A stretch of DNA of 42,561 bases from Pseudomonas putida (GCF_028682635.1 NZ_JANHLK010000038.1:1-42561); one strand, 5' to 3'. Positions 1 through 9,540 are shown, numbered from the stretch's first letter. Numbers and translations are program-made. Notes: generated by a model not told the origin, from the sequence alone.

Positions 1-20
1 TTTCGTCCTCGAAATCGCCT

Positions 21-44
21 TCGCCGGCAAGCCGGCTCCTACAG
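21..44. repeat. Single REP (repetitive extragenic palindromic) element
   Basis: A short imperfect palindrome with core GCCGGCaaGCCGGC followed by TCCTACAG, which is the Pseudomonas REP signature. It lies just downstream of the response-regulator gene. A mate in inverted orientation may lie before base 1, since the other REPs in this window are paired. It is one of two REP sequence variants here (GCCGGC core versus the GCTGGC core found at 34.9 and 41.4 kb). Confidence 0.75.
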
Positions 45-55
45 AGATAGGTGTC

Positions 56-685
56 TTAGAGAAGTTTGTGTTCCATCGCGTATTTCACCAGCTCCGCCAG
101 TGAGGTGATGTTGAGTTTCTGCATCAACCGCGCCTTGTGGGTGCTGATGGTTTTGCTGCTCAATGCCAGTTGCTGGGCGATGTCGTTGACGTTGGCGCCC
201 TGGGCCAGGCGTTCGAACACGGAAAACTCACGTTCCGAGAGCAATGAGTGCAACGGCCGCGAATCGGTCAGGCCGACTTCGAAGACCATCCGGTCGGCCA
301 GGTCCGGGTCGATGTAGCGCCCTCCCGCGGCTACCCGGCGGATGGCTGTCAGCAACAGGGCCGGATCACTGTCCTTGGTGGCATAGCCCGCCGCACCAAC
401 CTTCAAGGCCCGCGCGGCCATCTGCGCCTCGTCGTGCATCGACAACACCAGGATCACCGGCGGATTGTTCAAGGCACGAATCCGCGGAATTGCCTCGAGG
501 CCGTTGATCCCCGGCATGGAGATATCCAGCAGCACCACTTCGCAGGGCACGTGCCGCAAGGTCTCGAGCAACTGTTCGCCATTGCTCGCCTCCCCCACCA
601 CAAGCAAGTCCTTGGCCAGGCCGATCAATTGCTTGATGCCTTCACGCACGATGGTGTGGTCTTCGGCTACCAGTACACGGATCAC
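56..685 (-). CDS. agtR: LuxR/NarL-family response regulator, AgtR-like
   Basis: Cytoplasmic DNA-binding response regulator of 209 aa. An N-terminal receiver domain (about 1-120) carries the acidic pocket (E8, D9) and phosphoacceptor D54 in LLDISMPG. A C-terminal LuxR-type helix-turn-helix (about 145-209) contains LSEREFSVFERLAQG and the recognition helix SSKTISTHKARLMQKL. The start is a GTG at 683-685 placed directly after the kinase stop codon and preceded by an AGAGG ribosome site, so the two genes are co-transcribed. Gene order (DUF3530, DjlA, MurU, AmgK, LptD next door) matches P. aeruginosa PA0601/AgtR, which with AgtS activates uptake of 5-aminovalerate and GABA and has been linked to sensing of peptidoglycan fragments. 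The family call is certain. The Agt assignment rests on synteny and domain layout. Confidence 0.9.
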   Translation of the reverse strand: MIRVLVAEDHTIVREGIKQLIGLAKDLLVVGEASNGEQLLETLRHVPCEVVLLDISMPGINGLEAIPRIRALNNPPVILVLSMHDEAQMAARALKVGAAGYATKDSDPALLLTAIRRVAAGGRYIDPDLADRMVFEVGLTDSRPLHSLLSEREFSVFERLAQGANVNDIAQQLALSSKTISTHKARLMQKLNITSLAELVKYAMEHKLL

Positions 686-3085
686 TTACCTCTCCTCATC
701 CAGGGGTACTCGCACGATCAGGGTCGTGCCCTCACCCGGCTCACTCTCAAGGGACAGCTGCCCGCCCATGATCAACACCCGCTCGCGCATGCCCACCACC
801 CCAAAGGATGTCGGCCTGCCGCTCGAGGCGACAAATCCTACGCCATCATCGCTGACGGTCAGGCACAGGTCGTCACCCTCAATCGCCAAAGTCAGTTCGA
901 CAGTATGCGCCTGGGCGTGACGCATGACATTGGTCAAGGCCTCCTGAAGGATACGAAACAGGCCGATGGCCTTGGCATCACTGAGCACCGGCAAGTTTTC
1001 CGGCACCTGTACCAGACACGGAATCTGCGTACGCGCCTCGAAGCGACGTGCCTGCCACTCGATGGCCGAAGCAATCCCGGCGTCCAGAATCGGCGGTCGC
1101 AAAGCCGTCGCTACATCGCGTACCAGCTGGAACAGTTGGGCGATCAAACGCTTCATGCTGTTCAACCGCTCGTTCAACCCGGGATCGAGTTGTGCATAAG
1201 CCAGCTCGCACATGGACGTTTCCAGCTTGAGCACCGTCAACATCTGGCCCAGTTCATCGTGGACTTCCCGGGCAATACGGGCCTTTTCCTCTTCGCGCAC
1301 GCTCTCCAGGTGCGCGGACAATTCCCGCAATTGCCCACGGGAGCTGGCCAGTTCCAGCTCGATGCGCTTGCTCTCGCTGATGTCCCAGACAATCCCATCC
1401 CAGACGTAGGCGCCATCCTCGAGTTGCCGGGTGATCGCCTTGATTTCAGCCCAACGCTGCTCGCCCTGTCGCGTCAGGATTCGCCCTTGCCAGGACCAGT
1501 CGCTGTCGGTGTCCAGCGCATGATCCTGGGTCTGGTGATAGCTCGCCTTGTCGTCCGGATGCACCAGGCTGCGCAGGCCTTTGTCACGATGGGCCAGGGT
1601 GGCCGGCGAGTAACCCACCAGGCTCTCGCTGCCTTCACTGATGTAGGCAAAGTCGATCTGGCCCGTCACCGGCGCCCGCTCCAGGCGAAAGACCAGGCCA
1701 GGCACATTCGCCGCGATCCCTTGCAAGCGCGCTTCACTTTCCTGCAGCGCCGCCAAGGCGCGACGCCTTTCGGTGACATCGGTCAGGTAGACCACCAGGT
1801 ACTCGCCATCGCGAAAGCGCAGGAAGCTCAATGAGACATCCGCCGGCAGCACGCTGCCATCGGCCCTCAGGCAATGGGTTTCGAAACTTTGCGGCGCGTC
1901 GTCGCTGGCCCTGGCGCGCTTCCACAGGTTCAACCAGCGATCCATGTGCAGGCCGGGTTCGAACTCGATCAATGGCCGCTCGATGATCCCACCAGGCGGA
2001 TAGCCCAGCATGGTTTCGGCGGCGCGGTTGGCGTAGCGCACGTGACTGTCCCAGTTCACCCACATAATGCCGACGGTACTCTGGTCGATGGAAAACTGCG
2101 TGAGGCGCAGGGCTTCTTCGCTGGCGGCGCGCAGGGCAATGTCAGCCTGCGCCGCCGCCAGGCGTTGCTCCAGGCTGTGCTGCTGGCGCCGTTGCCAGAA
2201 CACGATGGCCATGGCGCTGAGCGCCACTACCAGCATCAGCAGGCAGAGGTTTTGCCAGAACCCCGGGGATTCGCTGAGCCGAGGATACTTGGGTTGCAGC
2301 CATTGGTTGTGCAGCGCCTCCAGATCCTTGGCCGGGATCGCCCGCAGCGCGCTTTCGACAATACCGGCCAACTCTGGCAGGTCGCGCCGCGTGGCCACCC
2401 GCAGCAGCTGTGGCAAGCCGATATCCCCGACCACCACCAACCCGGCGAACTCCGGCTCGACGGACAGGCGCCCCAATTGCGCCTCGTCGACCACCGCGTA
2501 GGCCGCTTGCTGGCTCAGCAACAGCTGCAACGCCTGGCGTTCGACCGGCACCCCCTGCAGGTTCAAATGCGGGTAGTTGCCGCGCAGGTAATCGGCGGTG
2601 GCACTGGGCATGCGTACGGCGACGCGGGTTTGGCTGTCGAGTTTCTCCAGTTCCACCGCACCGGTGCTTTTCTGGTCGCTGACCACCAGTTGCGGCACCC
2701 GCATGTACGGATCGGAAAACTGCCAGAGGCGCAGACCGCCCGGGGTCTGGGTCAACCCCGGGGCGATGTCGATTTCGCCTGCGCGGGCGGCCGCTTCCAG
2801 TTGCTCCAGGTCAGGAAAGTTGCGCCAGCTCAGTTCCACCTTGAGCGACTTGGCGAGCCACTTCATCAGCTCGACATTGACCCCGGACAAGCGCTGCAAG
2901 CGGCGGTCGTACTGGGCGTAGGGCGCTTGCAACACCAACCCCACCCGCAGATCGCCCTGCTGCGCCAGCCATTGCTGCTGGCCTGCCGACAACGGCGCGA
3001 CATGCGCCGGTGGCGCGGCGGCCGCCCAGCCCATCAAGGGCAACCACAAACAGCCGATAACCCACAGGCAGCGAAAAAGCATCAT
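686..3085 (-). CDS. agtS: Periplasmic-sensor PAS histidine kinase, AgtS-like
   Basis: Inner-membrane sensor kinase of about 799 aa. In order it has a signal peptide/N-terminal membrane segment (LFRCLWVIGCLWLPLMGWA), a solute-binding (SBP_bac_3, BvgS-like) periplasmic domain at about 45-265, a membrane helix at about 276-298, two PAS domains (about 328-445 and 450-575), a HisKA_3 dimerisation domain with phospho-His H609 in REVHDELGQ, and a C-terminal HATPase (N box EALTNVMRHAQA, G boxes DDGVGF and GVVGMRERV). I chose the ATG at 3083-3085 because a GAGAG ribosome site precedes it; an in-frame TTG at 3106 would add seven residues. It is divergent from the DUF3530 gene across a 73-bp gap and adjoins the response-regulator gene. 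By synteny it matches P. aeruginosa AgtS (PA0600). The ligand (GABA/5-aminovalerate class) is inferred from that ortholog. Confidence 0.88.
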   Translation of the reverse strand: MMLFRCLWVIGCLWLPLMGWAAAAPPAHVAPLSAGQQQWLAQQGDLRVGLVLQAPYAQYDRRLQRLSGVNVELMKWLAKSLKVELSWRNFPDLEQLEAAARAGEIDIAPGLTQTPGGLRLWQFSDPYMRVPQLVVSDQKSTGAVELEKLDSQTRVAVRMPSATADYLRGNYPHLNLQGVPVERQALQLLLSQQAAYAVVDEAQLGRLSVEPEFAGLVVVGDIGLPQLLRVATRRDLPELAGIVESALRAIPAKDLEALHNQWLQPKYPRLSESPGFWQNLCLLMLVVALSAMAIVFWQRRQQHSLEQRLAAAQADIALRAASEEALRLTQFSIDQSTVGIMWVNWDSHVRYANRAAETMLGYPPGGIIERPLIEFEPGLHMDRWLNLWKRARASDDAPQSFETHCLRADGSVLPADVSLSFLRFRDGEYLVVYLTDVTERRRALAALQESEARLQGIAANVPGLVFRLERAPVTGQIDFAYISEGSESLVGYSPATLAHRDKGLRSLVHPDDKASYHQTQDHALDTDSDWSWQGRILTRQGEQRWAEIKAITRQLEDGAYVWDGIVWDISESKRIELELASSRGQLRELSAHLESVREEEKARIAREVHDELGQMLTVLKLETSMCELAYAQLDPGLNERLNSMKRLIAQLFQLVRDVATALRPPILDAGIASAIEWQARRFEARTQIPCLVQVPENLPVLSDAKAIGLFRILQEALTNVMRHAQAHTVELTLAIEGDDLCLTVSDDGVGFVASSGRPTSFGVVGMRERVLIMGGQLSLESEPGEGTTLIVRVPLDEER

Positions 3086-3158
3086 CGATCTCTCACACAC
3101 TGACAAATACTGACCAACCCATTAGGCTGCCGGGATAACTTCTGGCCTGGAATATCCG

Positions 3159-4136
3159 ATGCTCCCTGTCTACCGCCTGGCACTGCCAGCATTGTGCCTG
3201 TCGCTGATCCTGCCATGGGCTTTTTCCGCGGCAGCTGCCGCAGAGGCAAAACCCGCCGAAGAAAAACCACTCGAACGCCAACCATTGCCTGAGCGTAGTC
3301 AGGAAGAAGCCGCTGCACTCGAGCGAAAAATTCCGCTTCAAGAACAGCAACAACTGCAAGCGGGCAGCGATACATTCCTGGCCCTGTGGAAGCCGGCCAA
3401 CTCCGCTGACCCCAAAGGCGCGGTGATTATCATCCCTGGCGCAGGCGAAACCGTTGACTGGCCGCAAGCAATCGGTCCGCTGCGTCGCCAATTGCCGGAT
3501 GCGCAATGGAGCAGCCTGAGTATCACCCTGCCAGATTTGCAAAGTGATGCCATTGCGCCACGCGTGATGGAAGCCGCTCCAGCCCCCAAGGCCCCGGACG
3601 TCGGCAGCAAAGACTCGACCACCGCGGCCCCGATTGAACAGGCGGCGGGCGGCGAAGCCGAGGTGGCGGACAAGGCCGTCGCCGAAACCGCCGACGAGCA
3701 AAGCAAGGCTGACGCCGAGCGAATCTTCGCCCGAATCGACGCGGCCATCGCTTTTGCCGAACAGCAAAGCGTCCGCAGCATCGTCTTGCTGGGGCATGGC
3801 ACGGGTGCCTATTGGGCCGCGCGGTATCTGAGCGAGAAGCAGACGGCGCAAGTCGAGCGCTTCGCCATGGTCGCCGCGCAGACGCCGGTCAAAGTGACAC
3901 CAGAACTGGACGAACTCGCGCCAACCCTAAAGCTGCCCACCGTCGACCTCTTCTACATGGACAAGCCGCTGGATCGCAACGCGGCGCTGGCTCGCTTGCA
4001 GGCTAGCAAGCGCGTGAAGACTTCGGCCTTCAGCCAGGTCTCGCTCAAGGCTTTGCCGGGCAATAACAAGGCACAACAGGAGCAATTGGTGCGTCGGGTG
4101 CGGGGCTGGTTGAATCCGCAAAATGCGGCGGACTGA
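3159..4136 (+). CDS. DUF3530 family periplasmic alpha/beta-hydrolase-like protein
   Basis: A 325-aa protein with a clear signal peptide (PALCLSLILPWAFSAAAAAEA), so it is probably periplasmic. The fold hints at an alpha/beta hydrolase: an oxyanion-like strand (GAVIIIPGAGETVDWP) and a segment SIVLLGHGTGAYWAARYL that resembles a nucleophile elbow. The elbow reads GHGTG rather than GxSxG, so the usual serine is replaced and hydrolase activity is doubtful. Between about residues 140 and 190 there is a low-complexity Ala/Glu/Lys-rich insert. The ribosome site is weak (TGGAATATCCG before ATG). The gene is divergent from the sensor kinase and convergent with djlA (15-bp gap). It corresponds by position to PA0599. 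No function is established. Confidence 0.8.
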   Translation: MLPVYRLALPALCLSLILPWAFSAAAAAEAKPAEEKPLERQPLPERSQEEAAALERKIPLQEQQQLQAGSDTFLALWKPANSADPKGAVIIIPGAGETVDWPQAIGPLRRQLPDAQWSSLSITLPDLQSDAIAPRVMEAAPAPKAPDVGSKDSTTAAPIEQAAGGEAEVADKAVAETADEQSKADAERIFARIDAAIAFAEQQSVRSIVLLGHGTGAYWAARYLSEKQTAQVERFAMVAAQTPVKVTPELDELAPTLKLPTVDLFYMDKPLDRNAALARLQASKRVKTSAFSQVSLKALPGNNKAQQEQLVRRVRGWLNPQNAAD

Positions 4137-4151
4137 TTGACCGGGTCGCTG

Positions 4152-4922
4152 CTAGCGAAAATCCCGCCGCTGACGAATCAACGTATAGGCATTATGCAGC
4201 TCGCGCGTCTTGTCGGTGGCCTCGCGAACCTGCGACGCGGTTGCACCACTGCCGGCAATCTTGTCCGGGTGATGGCGACTGAGCAGGCGTCGATAGGCAC
4301 GCTTGATCTGGGCGGGCTCACTGGTCGCGGACACCCCCAGCAACCGCAAGGCGTCCTGATAGCTTGTAATGACACTGCTGACCGGCGGTCGATGCTGCGG
4401 CTCGTAATCGGTTGCCAGCCCCTTGACCTGTGGCGCGCTCCACCCCAGCCAACTGCCCCACTGGAACAGCAGTTCACGCTCGCGGGTACCGGCATGACCA
4501 TCGGCCCAAACCATCCGCCAGCAAGCGCGCAAGACCCCTTCTGCGGCAAAAGGCTGAGACCTCAGCCGGAGCAGATGACCCCGCAACCGGTCACTGCCCG
4601 CCTTGCCCCTATTGAACGCGGCAATCGCCCGTCGCTGTGCCGATTCGGACATTTCCAGGGCACGCATCTCCGCGCGGGCCTGCTGGATATGCCCCTCCAC
4701 TACCCTTCCATCACACTTGGCCAGGCGCCCCAGTAATACAAACAGCAACTCGTCGTTGCGCAGGACCGGTCGCCCCCCGAGCTTTTCCCGCAGATGCGCC
4801 CAACTTTGCAGGGCCAGGTGCCTGTCCAGCACCTGCCCCATCAAGGCCCCAAGCATGGCCCCGGGAATACTGGCGATGGCAAAGCCCGCTCCGGCTCCGA
4901 TCAGAGTCCCTGGCCACAGCAT
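4152..4922 (-). CDS. djlA: DjlA-like membrane-anchored J-domain co-chaperone
   Basis: A 256-aa protein. The N-terminus is a glycine-rich hydrophobic anchor (TLIGAGAGFAIASIPGAMLG, about 5-30), as in DjlA. The middle (about 55-170) is a TerB/DjlA-type helical region (LAKCDGRVVEGHIQQARAEM). The C-terminus (about 187-256) is a J domain with the diagnostic HPD tripeptide at 218-220 within LLSRHHPDKIAGS. Proteins of this type recruit and stimulate DnaK at the inner membrane. The start codon lies 1 bp past the murU stop codon, so amgK-murU-djlA reads as one operon. The gene is convergent with the DUF3530 gene. Confidence 0.88.
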   Translation of the reverse strand: MLWPGTLIGAGAGFAIASIPGAMLGALMGQVLDRHLALQSWAHLREKLGGRPVLRNDELLFVLLGRLAKCDGRVVEGHIQQARAEMRALEMSESAQRRAIAAFNRGKAGSDRLRGHLLRLRSQPFAAEGVLRACWRMVWADGHAGTRERELLFQWGSWLGWSAPQVKGLATDYEPQHRPPVSSVITSYQDALRLLGVSATSEPAQIKRAYRRLLSRHHPDKIAGSGATASQVREATDKTRELHNAYTLIRQRRDFR

Positions 4923-4923
4923 G

Positions 4924-5595
4924 TCAGCGGCTCGCTTCGATCAGGGATTCAGCTTCCGCCAGGCGCTCGTGGGTGCCGACATCGACCCAAAGACCTTTCA
5001 GACGTTCGCCGGTCACTTGCCCTTCAGCCATGGCCTTGCGCAACAATGGCGCAAGCTTGAACGCCCCTGCCGAGCAGCCATCGAACAGCTGTGGATGCAG
5101 CACGGCGATACCGCTGTAGGTCAGGGTGGCGGCGTCCGGCTGACCGTCCCGGACCTGGTCACCGGTCAGGCTGAAGTCGCCGGCGAGGTGATGGGGTGGG
5201 TTGTCGGCCAGCACCAGGTGCGCCAGCCCGGCGATGGGTTGATGCAGCACGCTGAAGTCATAGTCGGTCCAGATATCCCCGTTGACGACAAGGAAAGCCT
5301 CGTCACCCAACAACGGCAACGCGCGGAAGATTCCGCCACCGGTTTCCAGGGGTTCGCCTTCGGCGGAGTAGCGAATGCTGACACCGTAGCGCGATCCATC
5401 GCCGAGATAGTCTTCGATCTGCTGACCGAGCCAGGCATGATTGATCACAATCTCGGTAAACCCGGCAGCGGCCAACGCTCGCAGGTGGTACTCGATCAGC
5501 GGCACGCCACCGGCGCGGACCAGCGGCTTGGGCGTGGTCAGGGTCAAGGGACGCATGCGCTCGCCCTTGCCTGCCGCCAGAATCATTGCCTTCAT
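4924..5595 (-). CDS. murU: N-acetylmuramate alpha-1-phosphate uridylyltransferase MurU
   Basis: A 223-aa cytoplasmic sugar-1-phosphate nucleotidyltransferase. The N-terminal signature MILAAGKGERMRPLTLTTPKPL is the nucleotide-binding loop of the NTP_transferase family, and NGDIWTDYDF supplies the metal-binding Asp region. Directly downstream of amgK, with a 4-bp ATGA overlap, it forms the Pseudomonas cell-wall recycling shortcut: AmgK makes MurNAc-1-phosphate and MurU converts it to UDP-MurNAc, bypassing de novo MurA/MurB and giving intrinsic fosfomycin tolerance (established in P. putida). The identity follows from family plus pairing with amgK. Confidence 0.93.
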   Translation of the reverse strand: MKAMILAAGKGERMRPLTLTTPKPLVRAGGVPLIEYHLRALAAAGFTEIVINHAWLGQQIEDYLGDGSRYGVSIRYSAEGEPLETGGGIFRALPLLGDEAFLVVNGDIWTDYDFSVLHQPIAGLAHLVLADNPPHHLAGDFSLTGDQVRDGQPDAATLTYSGIAVLHPQLFDGCSAGAFKLAPLLRKAMAEGQVTGERLKGLWVDVGTHERLAEAESLIEASR

Positions 5596-6611
5596 GCCGG
5601 CACTCCAGCACGCAGGCTGGCCAGCAGAACATCCAGTTCAGCCAGCTCAGGACGCCGCGCGATCACTGCATCTATATAAGCAAAGAAGCGTGGCACATCA
5701 GCCAGGTAACGCGGCTTGCCATCCCGGTGGCAAATGCGCGCGAAGATACCGATCACTTTCAGGTGACGCTGCACCCCCATCAGGTCGCTGGCGCGCAAAA
5801 AGTCTTCAAAGTCAGGCTGCACCGGAATATCCAGCGCAGCCGCTTGCTGCCAGTAATTTTCCAGCCAGCCGCGCACGCGCTCCTCGGGCCAACTGAGGAA
5901 GGCATCCTTGAACAGGCAGGTCACGTCGTAGGTGACAGGACCGTAGACGGCGTCCTGAAAGTCCAGCACACCGGGATTGGGTTCGCTGAGCATCAGGTTG
6001 CGCGGCATGTAGTCGCGGTGCACCAGGACTTTCGGCTGGGCCAATGCACTGTCGATCAACAGATCGCTGACCTGCTGCCAGAGCACTTGCTGCGCCGCAT
6101 CGAACTCGATGCCCAACTCATGCTTGACGTACCACTCGGGGAACAACTCCAGCTCGCGGCGCAACAACGCCACGTCGTAACTCGGCAATGGCGCAACCAT
6201 CGGCAACTGCTGGAACGCCAGGAGCGCTTGCAGGGCATCCTTGAACAAATCGTCGGCGTTTTCGCTGTCGATCACATCCAGGTACGTCTTCGTGCCCAGG
6301 TCATTGAGCAAAAGAAATCCGCGTTCAAGGTCTTCGGCGTAGATTTTCGGCACATTTATTCCGGATTTCGCCAGCAGAAAAGCGATATCCACGAAAGGCT
6401 TGCAGTTTTCCTGGGGCGGTGGCGCATCCATCACGATCAGGCTTCTGCCTGCGCCTTCCCAACGGAAATAGCGCCGAAAACTCGCGTCGCTGCTGGCCGC
6501 AGTCAACGTGGCCGGGGGGACGGCACCCCATCCCTGTTGCGCAAAAAGGATTGCCAGCTGTTCATCGAGCCAAACTTTCAGGTGTTGCAAACGTAGATCT
6601 TGGTCAGGCAT
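5592..6611 (-). CDS. amgK: N-acetylmuramate/N-acetylglucosamine kinase AmgK
   Basis: A 339-aa member of the aminoglycoside-phosphotransferase (APH) kinase fold. The catalytic loop HRDYMPRN starts at H198 (D200 is the base) and the metal-binding DFQD is at 217-220. The N-terminal nucleotide region includes SSDASFRRYFRW. It phosphorylates recycled MurNAc (and GlcNAc) at the anomeric carbon. The gene is first in the operon amgK-murU-djlA and divergent from lptD across a 130-bp gap that must hold promoters for both directions. A small palindrome (GACGGC-GCTA-GCCGTC, 6625-6640) sits close to the amgK start. Confidence 0.93.
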   Translation of the reverse strand: MPDQDLRLQHLKVWLDEQLAILFAQQGWGAVPPATLTAASSDASFRRYFRWEGAGRSLIVMDAPPPQENCKPFVDIAFLLAKSGINVPKIYAEDLERGFLLLNDLGTKTYLDVIDSENADDLFKDALQALLAFQQLPMVAPLPSYDVALLRRELELFPEWYVKHELGIEFDAAQQVLWQQVSDLLIDSALAQPKVLVHRDYMPRNLMLSEPNPGVLDFQDAVYGPVTYDVTCLFKDAFLSWPEERVRGWLENYWQQAAALDIPVQPDFEDFLRASDLMGVQRHLKVIGIFARICHRDGKPRYLADVPRFFAYIDAVIARRPELAELDVLLASLRAGVPA

Positions 6612-6741
6612 TGCAAGGGTCTCCGACGGCGCTAGCCGTCAAGCGGGTCATGCTTTATTATCCAGCATCTTTTTCAGACCATCGAGAGGCGTGCGGCCCA
6701 CACCGCGGGCAGATGGCACGCAGGAAGCCCGGACTATTAAG

Positions 6742-9540
6742 ATGGCATTGAAATCCCCCGCGTTTCGTAAAAAATTTCCGTTGTTGATGACCGGCAGTTT
6801 GCTGGCTCTGCAACCCTTGGCCACCCCTTTCGTGGTCGCCGCGGAACAGTATGACTGCTCGGCCTCCGCTTCGGGAGCCTGGAGTTGTGCGCCAAAATCG
6901 CCGGCGGCTGCATTGCCACCTCGTCCGGTCCACGACGGCAGCGCAGTCAGCGCCACCGGCGAGACACCCGCCGAAACGGGTACCAGCGAAGACACGGGGG
7001 CCAAACCTGCACTGGTCACCGAATCCAAAGGCCGTGGCCTGAAGTCGCGTAGCGCAGACTACAGCCACCTCGACTGGGTTCCGCGCGAGCAGCTCACTGC
7101 AGCACAATTGGCCGAAACCGGTCCTTATTGCTCTGGTTCCTATATCGAACCGACTCGTCCTGGCATGAATGACAAGACGAATAAAAGTGACGCCCCAACC
7201 TTTATCGGCGCCAAAGCCTCCCGCTACAAGCAGGATGAGCAAGTCGCCACCCTGGCCGGTGACGTGGTCATGCGCCAGGGCAGCATGCAGGTCGAGGCCG
7301 ACGAAGCCAACCTTTACCAGGCTGAGAGCCGCGGTGAGCTGAGCGGCAACGTGCGCATTCGCGACAACGGCGCACTGATCGTGGGCGACCACGCGGATGT
7401 GCAACTCGATACCGGTGAAGCCAAGGTCGACAACGCCGAATACGTGATGCACAAGTCGCGTATCCGCGGTAACGCGCTGTACGCCAAGCGTGCCGAGAAC
7501 GCGATCATCCGCCTCAAGGATGGTACGTACACCACGTGCGAGCCGAACAGCAACGCCTGGCAGCTCAAGGGCAACAACATCACCCTGAACCCGGCCACCG
7601 GCTTCGGTACCGCGACCAACGTGACACTGCGGGTCAAGGACATTCCGGTCCTGTACACGCCGTATATCTACTTCCCGATCGACGACCGTCGTCAATCCGG
7701 CTTCCTGCCGCCGACCATCGGCACAGGCACCGATACCGGCTTCCTGCTGGTCACGCCGTATTACTTCAACCTGGCACCGAACTACGATGCCACGTTGTAC
7801 CCGCGCTACATGAGCGATCGCGGCCTGTTGATGGAAGGCGAATTCCGCTACCTGACCAAGTCCAGCGAAGGTCAGTTCGGCGCCGCATACCTCAATGACG
7901 AGAACGACGATCGCAAGCTGCAGACCGATTACGAAAAAACCCGCTACATGTACAACTGGCAGCACAAGGGTGGTCTTGATTCGCGTGTGCTGACAGAAGT
8001 CGACTACACCAAGATCAGCGATCCTTATTACTTCCAGGATCTGCAGACTGACCAGATCGGTGTGAAAAGCGCCGACTACGTGAACCAGCAAGGTGTCGTC
8101 AGCTACCGTGGCGACAGCTACACCGCTCGCGTGAATGCCCAGGCTTATCAACTGGCGACCGTGTCGAACATCACGCCGTACGACCGCTTGCCGCAGATCA
8201 CCTTCAACGGTGCGCTGCCGGATCGTCCAGGCGGCCTGAATTTCACCTATGACACCGAGCTCGTACGGTTTGACCGGGACTTGAAGAACGGCAACTTCAC
8301 CGATGAAGATGGCAACGTAGAGCCGCGCCTCGACACCAACGTTCAGGGTCTGGCCCGCGCCAATGGCGATCGCCTCAACCTTGCGCCAGCGGTCAGCTAT
8401 CCGATGGAGGCAAGCTATGGCTTCCTCACGCCAAAACTCAAGTACCAGTACACGCAATACCAACTGGATCTCGACAGCATCGGCAAAAGCCAGGTTGCCG
8501 CGCAGACTGCAGAACAGGACCGCCTCAACGGCACGTTCGACAGCAACCAGAACCGTGGCGTGCCAATCGCCAGCATCGACAGCGGCCTGTATTTCGATCG
8601 CAAGACCAACTGGTTCGGCAAAGACTATAACCAGACCCTTGAGCCACGCCTGTTCTACCTCTACGTACCCGAGAAGGACCAGGAAGACATTCCGGTATTC
8701 GACACCAGCGAATACACCTTCAGCTATGGGTCGCTGTTTCGCGACAACCGCTTCTCTGGCTCTGACCGTGTCGGCGACGAGAACAAACTGTCCCTGGGCG
8801 TGACCAGTCGCTGGATCGAAGAAAACGGCTTCGAGCGCCAACGCATCAGCGTCGGCCAGGCTTTATACTTCAAGGATCGCGAAGTCCAATTGCCGGGTAT
8901 CGATGCAAAAACCCGCGAAGACGCGCACTCTGACGTTTCTCCTTATGCGCTGGAGTACGAATACCGCTGGAACCGCGACTGGCGCACTACTGCCGATTAC
9001 AACTGGGACCCGGACAGCCGCAGCCCTCGTTCGGGCAGCGCGATGTTCCACTACCAGCCTGAAGACAACCCGAACAAGGTCATCAACGCCGGCTATCGCT
9101 ATCGCAATGACCAGGTTCGTTATGACCAGAACTCCGGTACGTGGCAGGTCGGCGGTGGTGACTATGGCACCCCGGGCACTCCTGGCTACGTGAAGGACTA
9201 CTACAAGATCGAACAGCACGACTTCTCGGTGATCTGGCCGGTCGTGCCGCAATGGAACGTCATCAGCCGCTGGCAGTACGACTACAACCGCAACCGTACC
9301 CTGGAAGCCTTTGGTGGCTTCGAGTACGACAACTGCTGCTGGAAACTGCGCCTGATCAACCGTTACTGGGTCGATTATGACGAAACCAGTCAAGACGCTC
9401 CGGAAAACGAAAAAGGCGACCATGGCGTCTTCCTCCAAATTGTTCTGAAGGGACTCGGCGGCCTCACTGGCTCCAAAGTAGAGAGTTTCCTCGACAAAGG
9501 CATCCAAGGTTATCGTGAACGTGAAGACCAAGCTTTCTGA
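6742..9540 (+). CDS. lptD: LPS-assembly outer-membrane protein LptD
   Basis: A 932-aa outer-membrane beta-barrel that, with the lipoprotein LptE, inserts LPS into the outer leaflet. A signal peptide (LLMTGSLLALQPLATPFVVAA) precedes a Pro/Ala-rich stretch (about 50-150), an OstA/LptA-like jellyroll domain (about 155-300, ATLAGDVVMRQGSMQVEADEA) and a C-terminal barrel. Cysteines occur at 39, 49, 130 and 266, plus the vicinal pair C865-C866 in DNCCWKLRL, the pair used in the inter-domain disulfides of E. coli LptD. The start is the ATG at 6742, which puts the signal peptide at the N-terminus; an open frame continues upstream but encodes no plausible leader. It overlaps surA by 26 bp. Confidence 0.96.
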   Translation: MALKSPAFRKKFPLLMTGSLLALQPLATPFVVAAEQYDCSASASGAWSCAPKSPAAALPPRPVHDGSAVSATGETPAETGTSEDTGAKPALVTESKGRGLKSRSADYSHLDWVPREQLTAAQLAETGPYCSGSYIEPTRPGMNDKTNKSDAPTFIGAKASRYKQDEQVATLAGDVVMRQGSMQVEADEANLYQAESRGELSGNVRIRDNGALIVGDHADVQLDTGEAKVDNAEYVMHKSRIRGNALYAKRAENAIIRLKDGTYTTCEPNSNAWQLKGNNITLNPATGFGTATNVTLRVKDIPVLYTPYIYFPIDDRRQSGFLPPTIGTGTDTGFLLVTPYYFNLAPNYDATLYPRYMSDRGLLMEGEFRYLTKSSEGQFGAAYLNDENDDRKLQTDYEKTRYMYNWQHKGGLDSRVLTEVDYTKISDPYYFQDLQTDQIGVKSADYVNQQGVVSYRGDSYTARVNAQAYQLATVSNITPYDRLPQITFNGALPDRPGGLNFTYDTELVRFDRDLKNGNFTDEDGNVEPRLDTNVQGLARANGDRLNLAPAVSYPMEASYGFLTPKLKYQYTQYQLDLDSIGKSQVAAQTAEQDRLNGTFDSNQNRGVPIASIDSGLYFDRKTNWFGKDYNQTLEPRLFYLYVPEKDQEDIPVFDTSEYTFSYGSLFRDNRFSGSDRVGDENKLSLGVTSRWIEENGFERQRISVGQALYFKDREVQLPGIDAKTREDAHSDVSPYALEYEYRWNRDWRTTADYNWDPDSRSPRSGSAMFHYQPEDNPNKVINAGYRYRNDQVRYDQNSGTWQVGGGDYGTPGTPGYVKDYYKIEQHDFSVIWPVVPQWNVISRWQYDYNRNRTLEAFGGFEYDNCCWKLRLINRYWVDYDETSQDAPENEKGDHGVFLQIVLKGLGGLTGSKVESFLDKGIQGYREREDQAF

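Noticed and set aside
248..1834. Long + strand open frame opposite the response regulator and kinase
   Set aside because: It is antisense to two clear genes, and its Arg/Gln/His-rich translation matches nothing.
6658..8841. A 727-codon minus-strand open frame opposite lptD
   Set aside because: Shadow of lptD, with no ribosome site and no motif.
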